A DNA stretch of 64,000 nucleotides. Source: Saprospiraceae bacterium. Its GTDB lineage: Bacteria; Bacteroidota; Bacteroidia; Chitinophagales; Saprospiraceae. Position 1 is the stretch's first letter; each line of letters begins with the position of its first letter. The notes beneath the pieces were generated by a model that was not told where the DNA came from, did no database searches, and saw only the letters and a program-made list of their open reading frames with translations. The stretch spans positions 3,161,501 through 3,225,500 of the forward strand of contig JAHCHX010000001.1 of the NCBI GenBank assembly GCA_026129545.1, in the 5' to 3' direction. Position numbers and translations under genes: made by a program. Of this stretch, positions 50,610-59,145 are shown piece by piece.

Positions 50610-53066
50610 ATGGCAAAAGGTAAACGCGGACAACTAAGCATGAATTTCGACAAAGAGCGCGTCCCGAAACTCTTCGGGATATTCCTCTTGTTCCTGTCTT
50701 TTTACTTCCTCATCGCTTTCGTTTCCTATTTTTTTACTTGGAAAAACGACCATGACATTGTGTTCCGTTTTTCATGGGAAATGTTGCTGGCCGACCAGCC
50801 TGTGGACAACTGGCTGGGGCGGCTGGGCGCTTTTCTATCCGACAGCATCATATATTGGGGGTTTGGTGTCTCCTCTTTTGGCATTGTCTATCTGCTTTAC
50901 AAATACGGTCTTGCCTTGGTGCGCCGCATTCCCTTGGGCTATTTGGGCATCACTTTCCAGCGCACCGTAATCCTGATGGTGATTGTTTCCATCGTCTCCT
51001 CGTTTTTTTTCCAAAATTTTGAATTCCCTTGGGGAGGCGTGTTTGGTCAGTCAGTCAGTCTATACATTCAAAATTTGCTTGGCACCGTCGGTACTTTAGC
51101 ATTGATGTTGTTTGCGTTGATAGCAACTTTTGTCTGGTCAAACAATCCGAATCTTGAGGAATTGAGTTGGCAAAGACTATGGGACGAGACCAAGCAGGCG
51201 TGGCACGATTTGCTCACGGGAAATTTTGGAAAACGCCGACCCACCGCCGCTGCTTCACCCACCGTGTCGAGGGGGAAAACCGAAATTCCTTCGCCCGCGG
51301 AAGTGGTCGAGCCTCCGCTATCCGCCAACAAACCAATGGAAGAAACGGGAGCGCAACTGGCATTCGACCTCAGTCAAAGAAGCGCCTTGTTTGCTGATTT
51401 GCCCAAACGGGAAGTATTGCAGCCCGGCAATGAGGGTGATATGGAAATCATCATCAATACACCCCCACCCGCCACCCCCGAAGATGCCGAAGCCTACAAG
51501 CCGCCTGTGGTAGCCGTACAGGAAGACAGCGTTAATCTGACCGAACCATACGACCCCACGCTCGAGCTCTCGCACTATGAATATCCACATTCCCAATTGC
51601 TCGTAGAACACGACAACACGGTGCTGGAAATTGACCGCGAAGAGTTGGAGGCCAATAAAAACCAAATACTTCAAACCTTGATGTATTTCAAAATTGAAAT
51701 TGAAAAAATCAAGGCGACCATTGGCCCCACTGTCACGCTCTATGAAATAGTGCCAGCCAAAGGCATCCGCATTTCCAAAATCAAAAACCTCGAAGACGAC
51801 ATTGCGCTCAATTTGTCCGCACTCGGCATTCGTATCATAGCCCCCATACCGGGCAAGGGCACTATCGGCATCGAGGTGCCCAACAAAAAACGCCAAACGG
51901 TTGGCATCCGTGAGGTGATTACTGACGAACGATTCAAGCGGGCGAAGATGGAACTGCCCATCGCGCTTGGGAAAACCATTCAAAATGAAGTGTTTGTGGC
52001 TGATTTGACCAAAATGCCACACTTACTTGTGGCGGGAGCCACGGGTCAGGGTAAGTCTGTCGGTATCAACGTGGTTTTGATGTCGCTGCTCTACAAGAAA
52101 CACCCTTCTCAGGTAAAATTGATTTTGATTGACCCTAAGAAGGTCGAGCTATTCCCTTATGCCCACTTGGAAAATCACTTTCTCGGTTTTTTGCCCGACC
52201 AGACCGAACCGATTGTGACCGATACGACGAAAGTGGTGCACACCCTCAACTCGCTCATCATTGAAATGGAGACGCGCTACGATTTGTTGAAAAAAGCCGA
52301 AGTGCGCAACATCACCGAATACAATGACAAGTTTGTCGCTCGACGCCTCAATCCTAACAAAGGGCACCGCTTCTTGCCCTACATCGTGCTTATCATTGAT
52401 GAGTTTGCCGACCTTATTATGACTGCTGGCAAAGAGGTGGAACTCCCGATAGGCCGCCTTGCTCAGCTGGCCCGTGCGGTAGGCATCCATCTCATCATTG
52501 CTACTCAGCGACCTTCGGTCAACATCATCACGGGAGTTATCAAAGCGAATTTCCCGGCCCGCATAGCATTTAAGGTCGCTTCAAAAGTAGACTCGCGCAC
52601 CATACTTGACACGGGCGGTGCGGAGCAGCTTACTGGTCGCGGCGATATGCTGCTTTCGGTCGGCGGTGATATCATTCGTTTGCAATCTGCGTTTGTGGAC
52701 ACGCCGGAGGTGGAGCGCGTCATCGAGTTTATTGCAAACCAACAAGGATTTGCCGAGCCATTTTTCCTGCCGGAGTTTCACCCCGATGGGGAGCAAGGTG
52801 GCGAAGCCAAACAATTCAGCTTCTCTGAAATGGATGATATGCTGGAAGATGCGGCTCGATTGGTGGTGGAGACTCAACACGGCTCTACCAGCATGATTCA
52901 GCGGCGGATGAAATTGGGTTACAATCGTGCGGGCCGCATTATGGACCAACTTGAAGCACTAGGAATCGTCGGCCCTGCCGAAGGTTCCAAGCCCCGCGAG
53001 GTGCTGTATTACAGCGTGGATGAGTTGGAAAGGTTTCTGGCAGAATTGAGAACTAAGCGAGGATAA
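50610..53066 (+). CDS. ftsK: DNA translocase FtsK
   Basis: 818 residues. Four to five membrane helices sit in the first 190 residues (IFLLFLSFYFLIAFVSYFF, IIYWGFGVSSFGIVYLLYK, TVILMVIVSIVSSFFF, LLGTVGTLALMLFALIATFV), an acidic Pro-containing linker follows (to about 300), then the alpha/beta motor: Walker A VAGATGQGKSVGIN (about 472-485), Walker B YIVLIIDEFADLI, and the IATQRPSVNIITGVIKANFP region. The C-terminal gamma domain (RRMKLGYNRAGRIMDQLEALG) reads orienting DNA signs. FtsK pumps the terminus region through the septum and helps XerCD resolve dimers. A short linker is normal for this phylum. Confidence 0.96.
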   Translation: MAKGKRGQLSMNFDKERVPKLFGIFLLFLSFYFLIAFVSYFFTWKNDHDIVFRFSWEMLLADQPVDNWLGRLGAFLSDSIIYWGFGVSSFGIVYLLYKYGLALVRRIPLGYLGITFQRTVILMVIVSIVSSFFFQNFEFPWGGVFGQSVSLYIQNLLGTVGTLALMLFALIATFVWSNNPNLEELSWQRLWDETKQAWHDLLTGNFGKRRPTAAASPTVSRGKTEIPSPAEVVEPPLSANKPMEETGAQLAFDLSQRSALFADLPKREVLQPGNEGDMEIIINTPPPATPEDAEAYKPPVVAVQEDSVNLTEPYDPTLELSHYEYPHSQLLVEHDNTVLEIDREELEANKNQILQTLMYFKIEIEKIKATIGPTVTLYEIVPAKGIRISKIKNLEDDIALNLSALGIRIIAPIPGKGTIGIEVPNKKRQTVGIREVITDERFKRAKMELPIALGKTIQNEVFVADLTKMPHLLVAGATGQGKSVGINVVLMSLLYKKHPSQVKLILIDPKKVELFPYAHLENHFLGFLPDQTEPIVTDTTKVVHTLNSLIIEMETRYDLLKKAEVRNITEYNDKFVARRLNPNKGHRFLPYIVLIIDEFADLIMTAGKEVELPIGRLAQLARAVGIHLIIATQRPSVNIITGVIKANFPARIAFKVASKVDSRTILDTGGAEQLTGRGDMLLSVGGDIIRLQSAFVDTPEVERVIEFIANQQGFAEPFFLPEFHPDGEQGGEAKQFSFSEMDDMLEDAARLVVETQHGSTSMIQRRMKLGYNRAGRIMDQLEALGIVGPAEGSKPREVLYYSVDELERFLAELRTKRG

Positions 53067-53128
53067 ATGTTTTGGGGATTTTTTAGGGACTACTGCCTAT
53101 TTTCACCCCATAAAAAATCCTCCACATC

Positions 53129-56100
53129 ATGCATAGTTTGATTCGGCAATTTTTGCTTGCCTTTGTTTTGTTGCCCACCTCTGCCGCTTTTGCCCAAGTC
53201 ACATTTCCAAAACCCGCTCCTTCGGACGAAAGGTCTGGCCTTTTTGCTTTCACCAACGCCACGATATATGTGGACTACAAAACCCGTATAGAAGGCGCAA
53301 CGTTGCTTATCCGCGATGGTAAAGTGGAAAATTGTGGGCTTAAAGTGACCATCCCCAATGGTGCGGTCGTCACCGATTGCGCGGGCAAGACAATTTATCC
53401 GGCTTTTGTTGACTTGTACGCCACTGATTTTGGATTGCCACCCACCCCTAACACCGCAGGTGGTTCTGGTGGACCGGGACAGCGTATTCCGCAACCGCTT
53501 TCAAACAAAAAAGGCGCGTATTCATGGAACGAAGCGCTCCGCACGGAATACAACGCTGCCGATATCTTTTCGATGGATGCAAAAGCCGCCGAGGAGTGGC
53601 GGAAACTCGGATTCGGTGCTGTAGTAACCCATAAAGCGGACGGCATCTCTCGCGGCACGGGCGCATTGGTCGCCTTAGCCATAGGCAGTAGGGAACATGA
53701 GACGATTATTACAGCAAGGGCAGGCCATTTTCTTTCCTTTCGCAAAGGGACAAGCACACAGAATTATCCTTCGTCGCTGATGGGGTGCATAGCCCTTGTT
53801 CGCCAAACATATTTGGATGGACAATGGTATAAAACACAGGGCAGCAGAGAAGAGCGCAACCTCTCGCTTGAGGCCTGGAATGTGGTTCAAAATTTACCCC
53901 AAATTTTTGAGGCAAGCGACAAATTGGATGTGCTGCGCATTGCGCAATTAGGCAAAGAGTTCAACATCAAATACATCGTAAAAACGGCGGGCGATGAATA
54001 CCAAAGACTTGATGCGGTAAAAAGCAGCGGATTGCCGCTTGTAGTGTCCTTGTCTTTCCCTGAAAGTTACGAAGTGAAAGACCCTTACGATGCCATGAAT
54101 GTTTCGCTTAAAGATTTGAAACACTGGGAGTTAGCCCCATCTAACCCAGCGCGACTGGAATCTGCTGGCGTGCCATTTGCACTCACCGCATCAGGATTGA
54201 AAGACAAAAGCAAGTTTTGGGAAAACCTTCGCAAGGCGATTGAATACGGACTTTCAGAGCAAACAGCATTGCAGGCATTGACCTATCACCCTGCCCAATT
54301 CATCGGTGCGTACACATTGCCTACCGACAACAATCGAGGTGGGGCGATAGGAAGTTTGGAGCCTGGAAAGTTGGCCAATTTTATCATTGCCAATGGAGAT
54401 ATATTTCAGAAAGAAACCAAAATTCTCCAGAGTTGGGTGATGGGAAAACCATTGGAAGTGACCCCGCCGAACTATTTCACGACATACCCCAGCCGCCTCG
54501 GCACCTACCAGCTTACCATTGGAAGAGAGCAATATAGTTTAGTCGTCAAAGGCAAGCCAGAAGCACCAGAAGCTCAAATCATAAAAGCCGACAGCACAAA
54601 AACAAAGGCCAATCTCGGCATTACGGCTGCGGGATTAGTGTCACTTTCTTTTCAGCCAGACACTATCAATAAAGGGTTCGTTTCATTGTCTGGTACGGCC
54701 CAACAAAAAGAATGGTTCGGAAGAGGCACACTACCCAACGGAACTTGGACGGACTGGCGGACGGAGTTTGTCAGTCCCGCAACACCAGACCAGCCAACGA
54801 AACAAAATCCAGTGACACCTCCCGTTGTAGGAGACATGGTTTATCCTTTCACTGCTTTTGGTTGGAAAGAAAAACCCAAGGCCGAGACCGTCCTAATTCA
54901 AAACGCCACTGTCTGGACGAACGAACAAGAGGGCATTGTCGAGGATGTTGATGTCCTGATTTCCAATGGAAAAATTCAGAAAATTGGACGTCAATTGCCA
55001 GTGCAAGACAATGCCAAATTGGTGGATGGGACGGGGAAACACCTCACTGCGGGTATTATTGACGAGCATTCGCACATAGCCGTCAGCCGCTCTGTCAATG
55101 AAGGCACACAAGAAAGTAGTGCCGAAGTTCGCATTGGCGATGTTATAGATTCGGAAGATATTGACATTTATCGCCAGCTTGCTGGCGGTGTCACGACCAG
55201 TCATATCTTGCATGGCTCGGCAAATCCCATTGGCGGGCAAACCCAATTGATAAAAATGCGTTGGGGGGGCGCTCCAGAAGAGCTGAAGTTTCAGAACTGG
55301 CCGGGCTTTATCAAGTTCGCTCTTGGTGAAAATGTGAAACAGAGCAATTGGGGCGACAACAATCGAACCCGCTATCCGCAGACACGGATGGGGGTGGAGC
55401 AAACATACATTGACTATTTCACGCGAGCGCAAGAGTATGCGAACTTGAAAAAAACAGGCAAGCCATATCGCCGCGACCTCGAGTTGGATGCCCTTCAAGA
55501 GATTTTGGAGTCCAAGCGTTTCATCACTTGCCACTCTTATGTTCAATCCGAGATCACGATGATGATGCGCGTGGCCGAAAAGTTTGGCTTTAAATTGAAC
55601 ACCTTTACCCACATCCTCGAAGGCTATAAGGTGGCTGACAAGATGGCTAAACATGGGGCAGGCGGCTCTTCTTTTAGCGACTGGTGGGCCTATAAGTATG
55701 AAGTATATGAAGCGATTCCATACAATGCCAAAATCATGGCTGACAGGGGAGTGGTCGTCGCAATCAATTCCGATGATGCCGAAATGGCTCGCCGACTCAA
55801 TCAGGAGGCCGCCAAATCAATCTTGTATGGAGACATGAAAGAAGAGGAGGCTTGGAAAATGGTGACACTCAACCCAGCCAAGCTCCTTCGGGTAGATGCT
55901 CGCGTGGGCAGTATAAAAGTAGGCAAAGATGCTGACCTCGTACTATGGAATGAGCACCCTCTCTCTGTCTATGCTCAAGCCGAAAAAACTTGGGTGGATG
56001 GCATTCTCTATTTCGACCGCGCTCAGGATGCTGAAATGCAGCAGCAGGTTCGACAAGAACGGGCGCGTATCATCCAGAAAATTCAAACAACCGCTAAGCC

Positions 56101-56173
56101 CAACGAAGGGCGCGAACGCCCATCCTCTCCCAAACACTATTACGATTGCGAGTCTATTGAAGACGAAGGCTGA
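53129..56173 (+). CDS. exported tandem amidohydrolase, N-terminal half catalytically degenerate
   Basis: 1014 residues with a signal peptide (FVLLPTSAAFAQ). It contains two amidohydrolase modules. The first (about 25-450) has the fold text (FTNATIYVDYKTRIEGATLL, DCAGKTIYPAFVDLY, LEPGKLANFIIANGD) but lacks the usual HxH metal motif (DLYATDF in its place). The second (about 585-990) is intact: IIDEHSHIAVSR (HxH), ITCHSYVQSEI, NTFTHILEGYKVAD and INSDDAEMARR with the catalytic Asp, closing with VGSIKVGKDADLVLWNEHPL. Relatives include imidazolonepropionase- and dipeptidase-like hydrolases; the substrate is unknown. It ends two bases before a parS site, and thrC meets it from the other strand. Confidence 0.88.
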   Translation: MHSLIRQFLLAFVLLPTSAAFAQVTFPKPAPSDERSGLFAFTNATIYVDYKTRIEGATLLIRDGKVENCGLKVTIPNGAVVTDCAGKTIYPAFVDLYATDFGLPPTPNTAGGSGGPGQRIPQPLSNKKGAYSWNEALRTEYNAADIFSMDAKAAEEWRKLGFGAVVTHKADGISRGTGALVALAIGSREHETIITARAGHFLSFRKGTSTQNYPSSLMGCIALVRQTYLDGQWYKTQGSREERNLSLEAWNVVQNLPQIFEASDKLDVLRIAQLGKEFNIKYIVKTAGDEYQRLDAVKSSGLPLVVSLSFPESYEVKDPYDAMNVSLKDLKHWELAPSNPARLESAGVPFALTASGLKDKSKFWENLRKAIEYGLSEQTALQALTYHPAQFIGAYTLPTDNNRGGAIGSLEPGKLANFIIANGDIFQKETKILQSWVMGKPLEVTPPNYFTTYPSRLGTYQLTIGREQYSLVVKGKPEAPEAQIIKADSTKTKANLGITAAGLVSLSFQPDTINKGFVSLSGTAQQKEWFGRGTLPNGTWTDWRTEFVSPATPDQPTKQNPVTPPVVGDMVYPFTAFGWKEKPKAETVLIQNATVWTNEQEGIVEDVDVLISNGKIQKIGRQLPVQDNAKLVDGTGKHLTAGIIDEHSHIAVSRSVNEGTQESSAEVRIGDVIDSEDIDIYRQLAGGVTTSHILHGSANPIGGQTQLIKMRWGGAPEELKFQNWPGFIKFALGENVKQSNWGDNNRTRYPQTRMGVEQTYIDYFTRAQEYANLKKTGKPYRRDLELDALQEILESKRFITCHSYVQSEITMMMRVAEKFGFKLNTFTHILEGYKVADKMAKHGAGGSSFSDWWAYKYEVYEAIPYNAKIMADRGVVVAINSDDAEMARRLNQEAAKSILYGDMKEEEAWKMVTLNPAKLLRVDARVGSIKVGKDADLVLWNEHPLSVYAQAEKTWVDGILYFDRAQDAEMQQQVRQERARIIQKIQTTAKPNEGRERPSSPKHYYDCESIEDEG

Positions 56174-56175
56174 AA

Positions 56176-56191
56176 TGTTCCACGTGGAACG
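56176..56191. other. parS centromere site, copy 1
   Basis: TGTTCCACGTGGAACG fits the ParB-binding parS palindrome (consensus TGTTnCACGTGnAACA) at all but the last base. It occupies exactly the 18-base gap between the stops of the amidohydrolase and threonine synthase genes. Confidence 0.85.
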
Positions 56192-57490
56192 TCAGACGTT
56201 TTGTAAAAGCCATGACTTAAATAAGGGGTAGTTTGCTTTTATGCTGACTGCCCTTTTTTCTTTATCGCCCAATTCAGCAAGGCTTGATGGAATTTCTATG
56301 GGATGCCCCAAGATGCGCGTCACATCTTCCACAAATTTGCCGGGATGAGCCGTCTCCAAAACAATGCCCGTGCAAGGATTCGTTCGTTGATATTTGCGTA
56401 GGGCGAGGTAGCCAACCGCTCCGTGGGGGTCTATCACATAGTTATATGTCTTGTCAATATCACGCATGGCTTCTTCGGTTTCTTCGTCTGAAAAAGAGAA
56501 TCCGATGACATCTTCCCTTATCATGTTCCACGTGGAACAATACAAATCTAACATCCGGGCAAAATTGGATGGAGTGCCTACATCCATAGCATTGCTCAAG
56601 GTGCGAGTGGATGCACGGGGAGCATACGCCCCCGTTTCGAGATATGCCGGCACCACGTCATTGGCGTTGGTAGCTGCGATGAAACGGGCGATGGGCAGAC
56701 CCATTTTTTTTGCGAGCAGGCCAGCAGTGAGATTGCCAAAGTTGCCCGACGGCACGGAAAATACGATGGGGCTTCTTGATGGCATCGCTTGTTTATATCC
56801 CTCGAAGTAGTAGAAAGACTGCGGTATCAGACGCGCGATATTGATGCTATTTGCCGAGCTCAGCCGGATTCTGCTTGTCACCTCCCTGTCCAAAAAAGTT
56901 TGTTTTACCAAACTTTGGCAATCGTCGAAAGTACCATCCACCTCTATGGCTGTGATGTTGTGTCCCAACGTCGTCAACTGCTTTTCTTGCAAAGGGCTAA
57001 CTTTCCCGGATGGATAAAGAATAACTACTTTAATGCCGGGTGCTTTGAAGAAGCCGGCGGCAACGGCACCTCCCGTGTCGCCAGAAGTAGCGACCAATAT
57101 GAGCAATTCCTTGTTTTCATCCCGATTGAAATAGGCCATCATTTTGGCCATGAACCTTGCCCCAAAATCTTTGAAAGCCAAAGACGGGCCGTGAAACAGC
57201 TCAAGTATGTATGTACTGTCGTCGAGGCGAAAAAGTGGAGCAGGAAAGTCAATGGCACCTTCCACAATGGCATCTAAATCACGGGCAGGTATAGCGCCTT
57301 GCAAAAGATATTGGGCAACTTCGATGGAAATTTCCTGAAATGAACGTGATGCCAAATTTTGAAAAAATCGTTCTGGCAATCTTGGAATATCAACAGGCAT
57401 GAAAAGCCCCCTATCTTCGGGCATTCCTGCCATCACTGCTTCTCGTAGAGATACACGCAAATTAGGGTTGTTGGTGCTATGTAGTTGCAT
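56192..57490 (-). CDS. thrC: threonine synthase
   Basis: 432 residues, PLP fold type II. The N-terminal region (STNNPNLRVSLREAVMAGMP, EDRGLFMPVDIP) and the PLP-lysine motif ELFHGPSLAFKDFGARFMA (Lys in FKD) mark threonine synthase of the bacterial class 1. Phosphate/substrate loops are VATSGDTGGAVAAGF and FSVPSGNFGNLTAGLLAKKM; late text DPHGAVGYLALRKYQ. It converts O-phosphohomoserine to threonine. ThrA/ThrB genes are not adjacent. It starts five bases after the stop of the OmpA-type gene on the same strand, so they form an unusual pair. One parS palindrome lies within its coding sequence (56524-56539). Confidence 0.95.
   Translation of the reverse strand: MQLHSTNNPNLRVSLREAVMAGMPEDRGLFMPVDIPRLPERFFQNLASRSFQEISIEVAQYLLQGAIPARDLDAIVEGAIDFPAPLFRLDDSTYILELFHGPSLAFKDFGARFMAKMMAYFNRDENKELLILVATSGDTGGAVAAGFFKAPGIKVVILYPSGKVSPLQEKQLTTLGHNITAIEVDGTFDDCQSLVKQTFLDREVTSRIRLSSANSINIARLIPQSFYYFEGYKQAMPSRSPIVFSVPSGNFGNLTAGLLAKKMGLPIARFIAATNANDVVPAYLETGAYAPRASTRTLSNAMDVGTPSNFARMLDLYCSTWNMIREDVIGFSFSDEETEEAMRDIDKTYNYVIDPHGAVGYLALRKYQRTNPCTGIVLETAHPGKFVEDVTRILGHPIEIPSSLAELGDKEKRAVSIKANYPLFKSWLLQNV
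56524..56539. other. parS centromere site, copy 2 (inside thrC)
   Basis: TGTTCCACGTGGAACA is a perfect 16-bp palindrome, identical to the parS consensus form. It is embedded in thrC codons (reading CSTWNM on the minus strand) and lies 348 bases from copy 1. Confidence 0.9.
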
Positions 57491-57495
57491 TGGGT

Positions 57496-59097
57496 CTATA
57501 TTTTCGTTATCACGAATTCCACTCGTCTGTTTTGCGCACGTAGCGCATCGGTGCTGTTGTCGTTGAGCGGGTACTTTGGGCCATGCCCCACTGTCTCGAT
57601 TCGTTTTTTGTCTATGCCTTTGTTTACCAAAAAAGATTTGATGGCCTCAGCCCGCTCCTCCGAAAGACGAAGGAGTTCCTCTGCCTTGCCTACATTGTCC
57701 GTGTGACCTTCCACGCGCAAGTGCAATGAGGTCAGCTCATTCATGGTGGCCACAAGCCGTTCAAGTTCGGAGTACGACTCCTCCAGAATGATTGGTTTTG
57801 ATTGTTGAAAAAAGATGGGTTGCAATTCGATTTTGGCATTCACCTCTAAGGCATCCATTGGTAAATCCAAAAAATGCTCGTCGAAATAATAGTAGTCGCG
57901 ACGAAACAAAACACGCTCGGTATTGCCTACAAAACCTGGTTTTTCTGGTTTTAACTCAAATAACACTCCTTTGGGGACTTTCAGCCGGAAAGTGCCATCC
58001 GTTGATAAAATAATACTGGCCATGTTTCCTTCGGTGCCATAGCGCACTTGCGCACCTCGAATCAATTGTCCTGTTTTGCGAAAAATGACACGGCCCACTA
58101 TTTCAATTTCGGTCGGCTGCGGTGGAGCGATTTGCACTCGGTAAATATCACTGTTGCCATCACGTTTTGATGTGAAGTAAAGGTAGCCAGAAGTCATGTT
58201 GAAATAGGGTTGGCCGTCGTCAGCAGTAGAGTTGATGGGTTCCACCGCTTTATAGGGAGCAGACCAGTTCTTCCATGTATCGTCCTGTCGCTGACAGATA
58301 TAGATGTCGCTGTTGCCAGAGCGATTGGAAGAAAAAAACAAGGTGGTGTTGTCTTCCGATAAAAATGGAGATGTCTCGCGGAAGGGTGAGTTTACCACGT
58401 TGCCCAGATGCTGTGGAGCGGTCCACTTGTTGTCACCTTCTCGGAAACAAACATATAAATCCATATCCTTCGAGTCAAATCGAGTAGCCGACAATATCAA
58501 CACTTTCCCATCAAAACTCATGGTGAGGCCTACATCGGAGGTGATAGTGTAATAGTCTTTGATTTCCACGGGTGCTGGAAAACTCCATGTGCTATCCGTC
58601 AGTCGGCGAACGATTGAGAAGCCCCGCTGCATATTGCCCGACAAATCAAATTGGTTGATGACATAGAATGCGTTGGGGTCGGGAGTGACGGTGACTATGC
58701 TATTGGGCAAGGCATTATTCAGCGGATAACCCGGATGCGTCAAAGTGCCAAACTCGGATGCTTCGACTTGTACGGCCCATATATCCTGATTGTATGGGGA
58801 GCGAACAGGGTTATAGACTCCGGCCCCAGCCATTTCAGAAAATATGGCTGCTAACTTGTTCAAATACTGCTCTTGGCCAAGTCTCTTTGATTGTTCCATC
58901 CCATCAATGTAAAGTGTTTGCTCAAATTCGGGATAGCCCACTCGGGTGAAATAAAGCGTTTTGCCGTCCCGGCTAGGCACAGGCGTAATTTCATCATAAA
59001 TCGAATTGATGAAATCGGGTAATTTTTCCAACTTAAAATCCTGCGCCGCCAGCGATTGAATGCCCAGCAAAAAAATAAAAAAAAATGTGTGTTTCAT
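57496..59097 (-). CDS. OmpA-family outer membrane protein with PD40 propeller
   Basis: 533 residues with a Sec signal (FIFLLGIQSLAAQ). Residues about 20-320 are PD40/WD40-like blades with TolB-type text (VPSRDGKTLYFTRVGYPEFE, TMSFDGKVLILSATRFDSKD, PFLSEDNTTLFFSSNRSGNS, YFNMTSGYLYFTSKRDGNSD). A beta-sandwich follows (IVGRVIFRKTGQLIRGAQV). The C-terminus is a peptidoglycan-binding OmpA domain (LHLRVEGHTDNVGKAEELL, RLSEERAEAIKSFLVNKGID, VGHGPKYPLNDNSTDALRAQ, NRRVEF). It should anchor the outer membrane to peptidoglycan, as in the many Bacteroidota OmpA/PD40 proteins, some linked with type IX secretion. Its -7 element is 23 bases upstream and thrC follows after five bases. Confidence 0.9.
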   Translation of the reverse strand: MKHTFFFIFLLGIQSLAAQDFKLEKLPDFINSIYDEITPVPSRDGKTLYFTRVGYPEFEQTLYIDGMEQSKRLGQEQYLNKLAAIFSEMAGAGVYNPVRSPYNQDIWAVQVEASEFGTLTHPGYPLNNALPNSIVTVTPDPNAFYVINQFDLSGNMQRGFSIVRRLTDSTWSFPAPVEIKDYYTITSDVGLTMSFDGKVLILSATRFDSKDMDLYVCFREGDNKWTAPQHLGNVVNSPFRETSPFLSEDNTTLFFSSNRSGNSDIYICQRQDDTWKNWSAPYKAVEPINSTADDGQPYFNMTSGYLYFTSKRDGNSDIYRVQIAPPQPTEIEIVGRVIFRKTGQLIRGAQVRYGTEGNMASIILSTDGTFRLKVPKGVLFELKPEKPGFVGNTERVLFRRDYYYFDEHFLDLPMDALEVNAKIELQPIFFQQSKPIILEESYSELERLVATMNELTSLHLRVEGHTDNVGKAEELLRLSEERAEAIKSFLVNKGIDKKRIETVGHGPKYPLNDNSTDALRAQNRRVEFVITKI

Positions 59098-59120
59098 AGA
59101 CTGGGCAAAATTACGGCTTG

Positions 59121-59128
59121 CAAAAGTA
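59121..59128 (-). promoter_or_regulatory. -7 element (TACTTTTG on minus strand) for the OmpA-type gene
   Basis: Minus-strand TACTTTTG, 23 bases before the ATG at 59097. Confidence 0.55.
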
Positions 59129-59145
59129 AACCCATGGCTTCCTCA

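Noticed and set aside
54893..55654. A 253-codon minus-strand frame
   Set aside because: Antisense to the intact catalytic half of the amidohydrolase.
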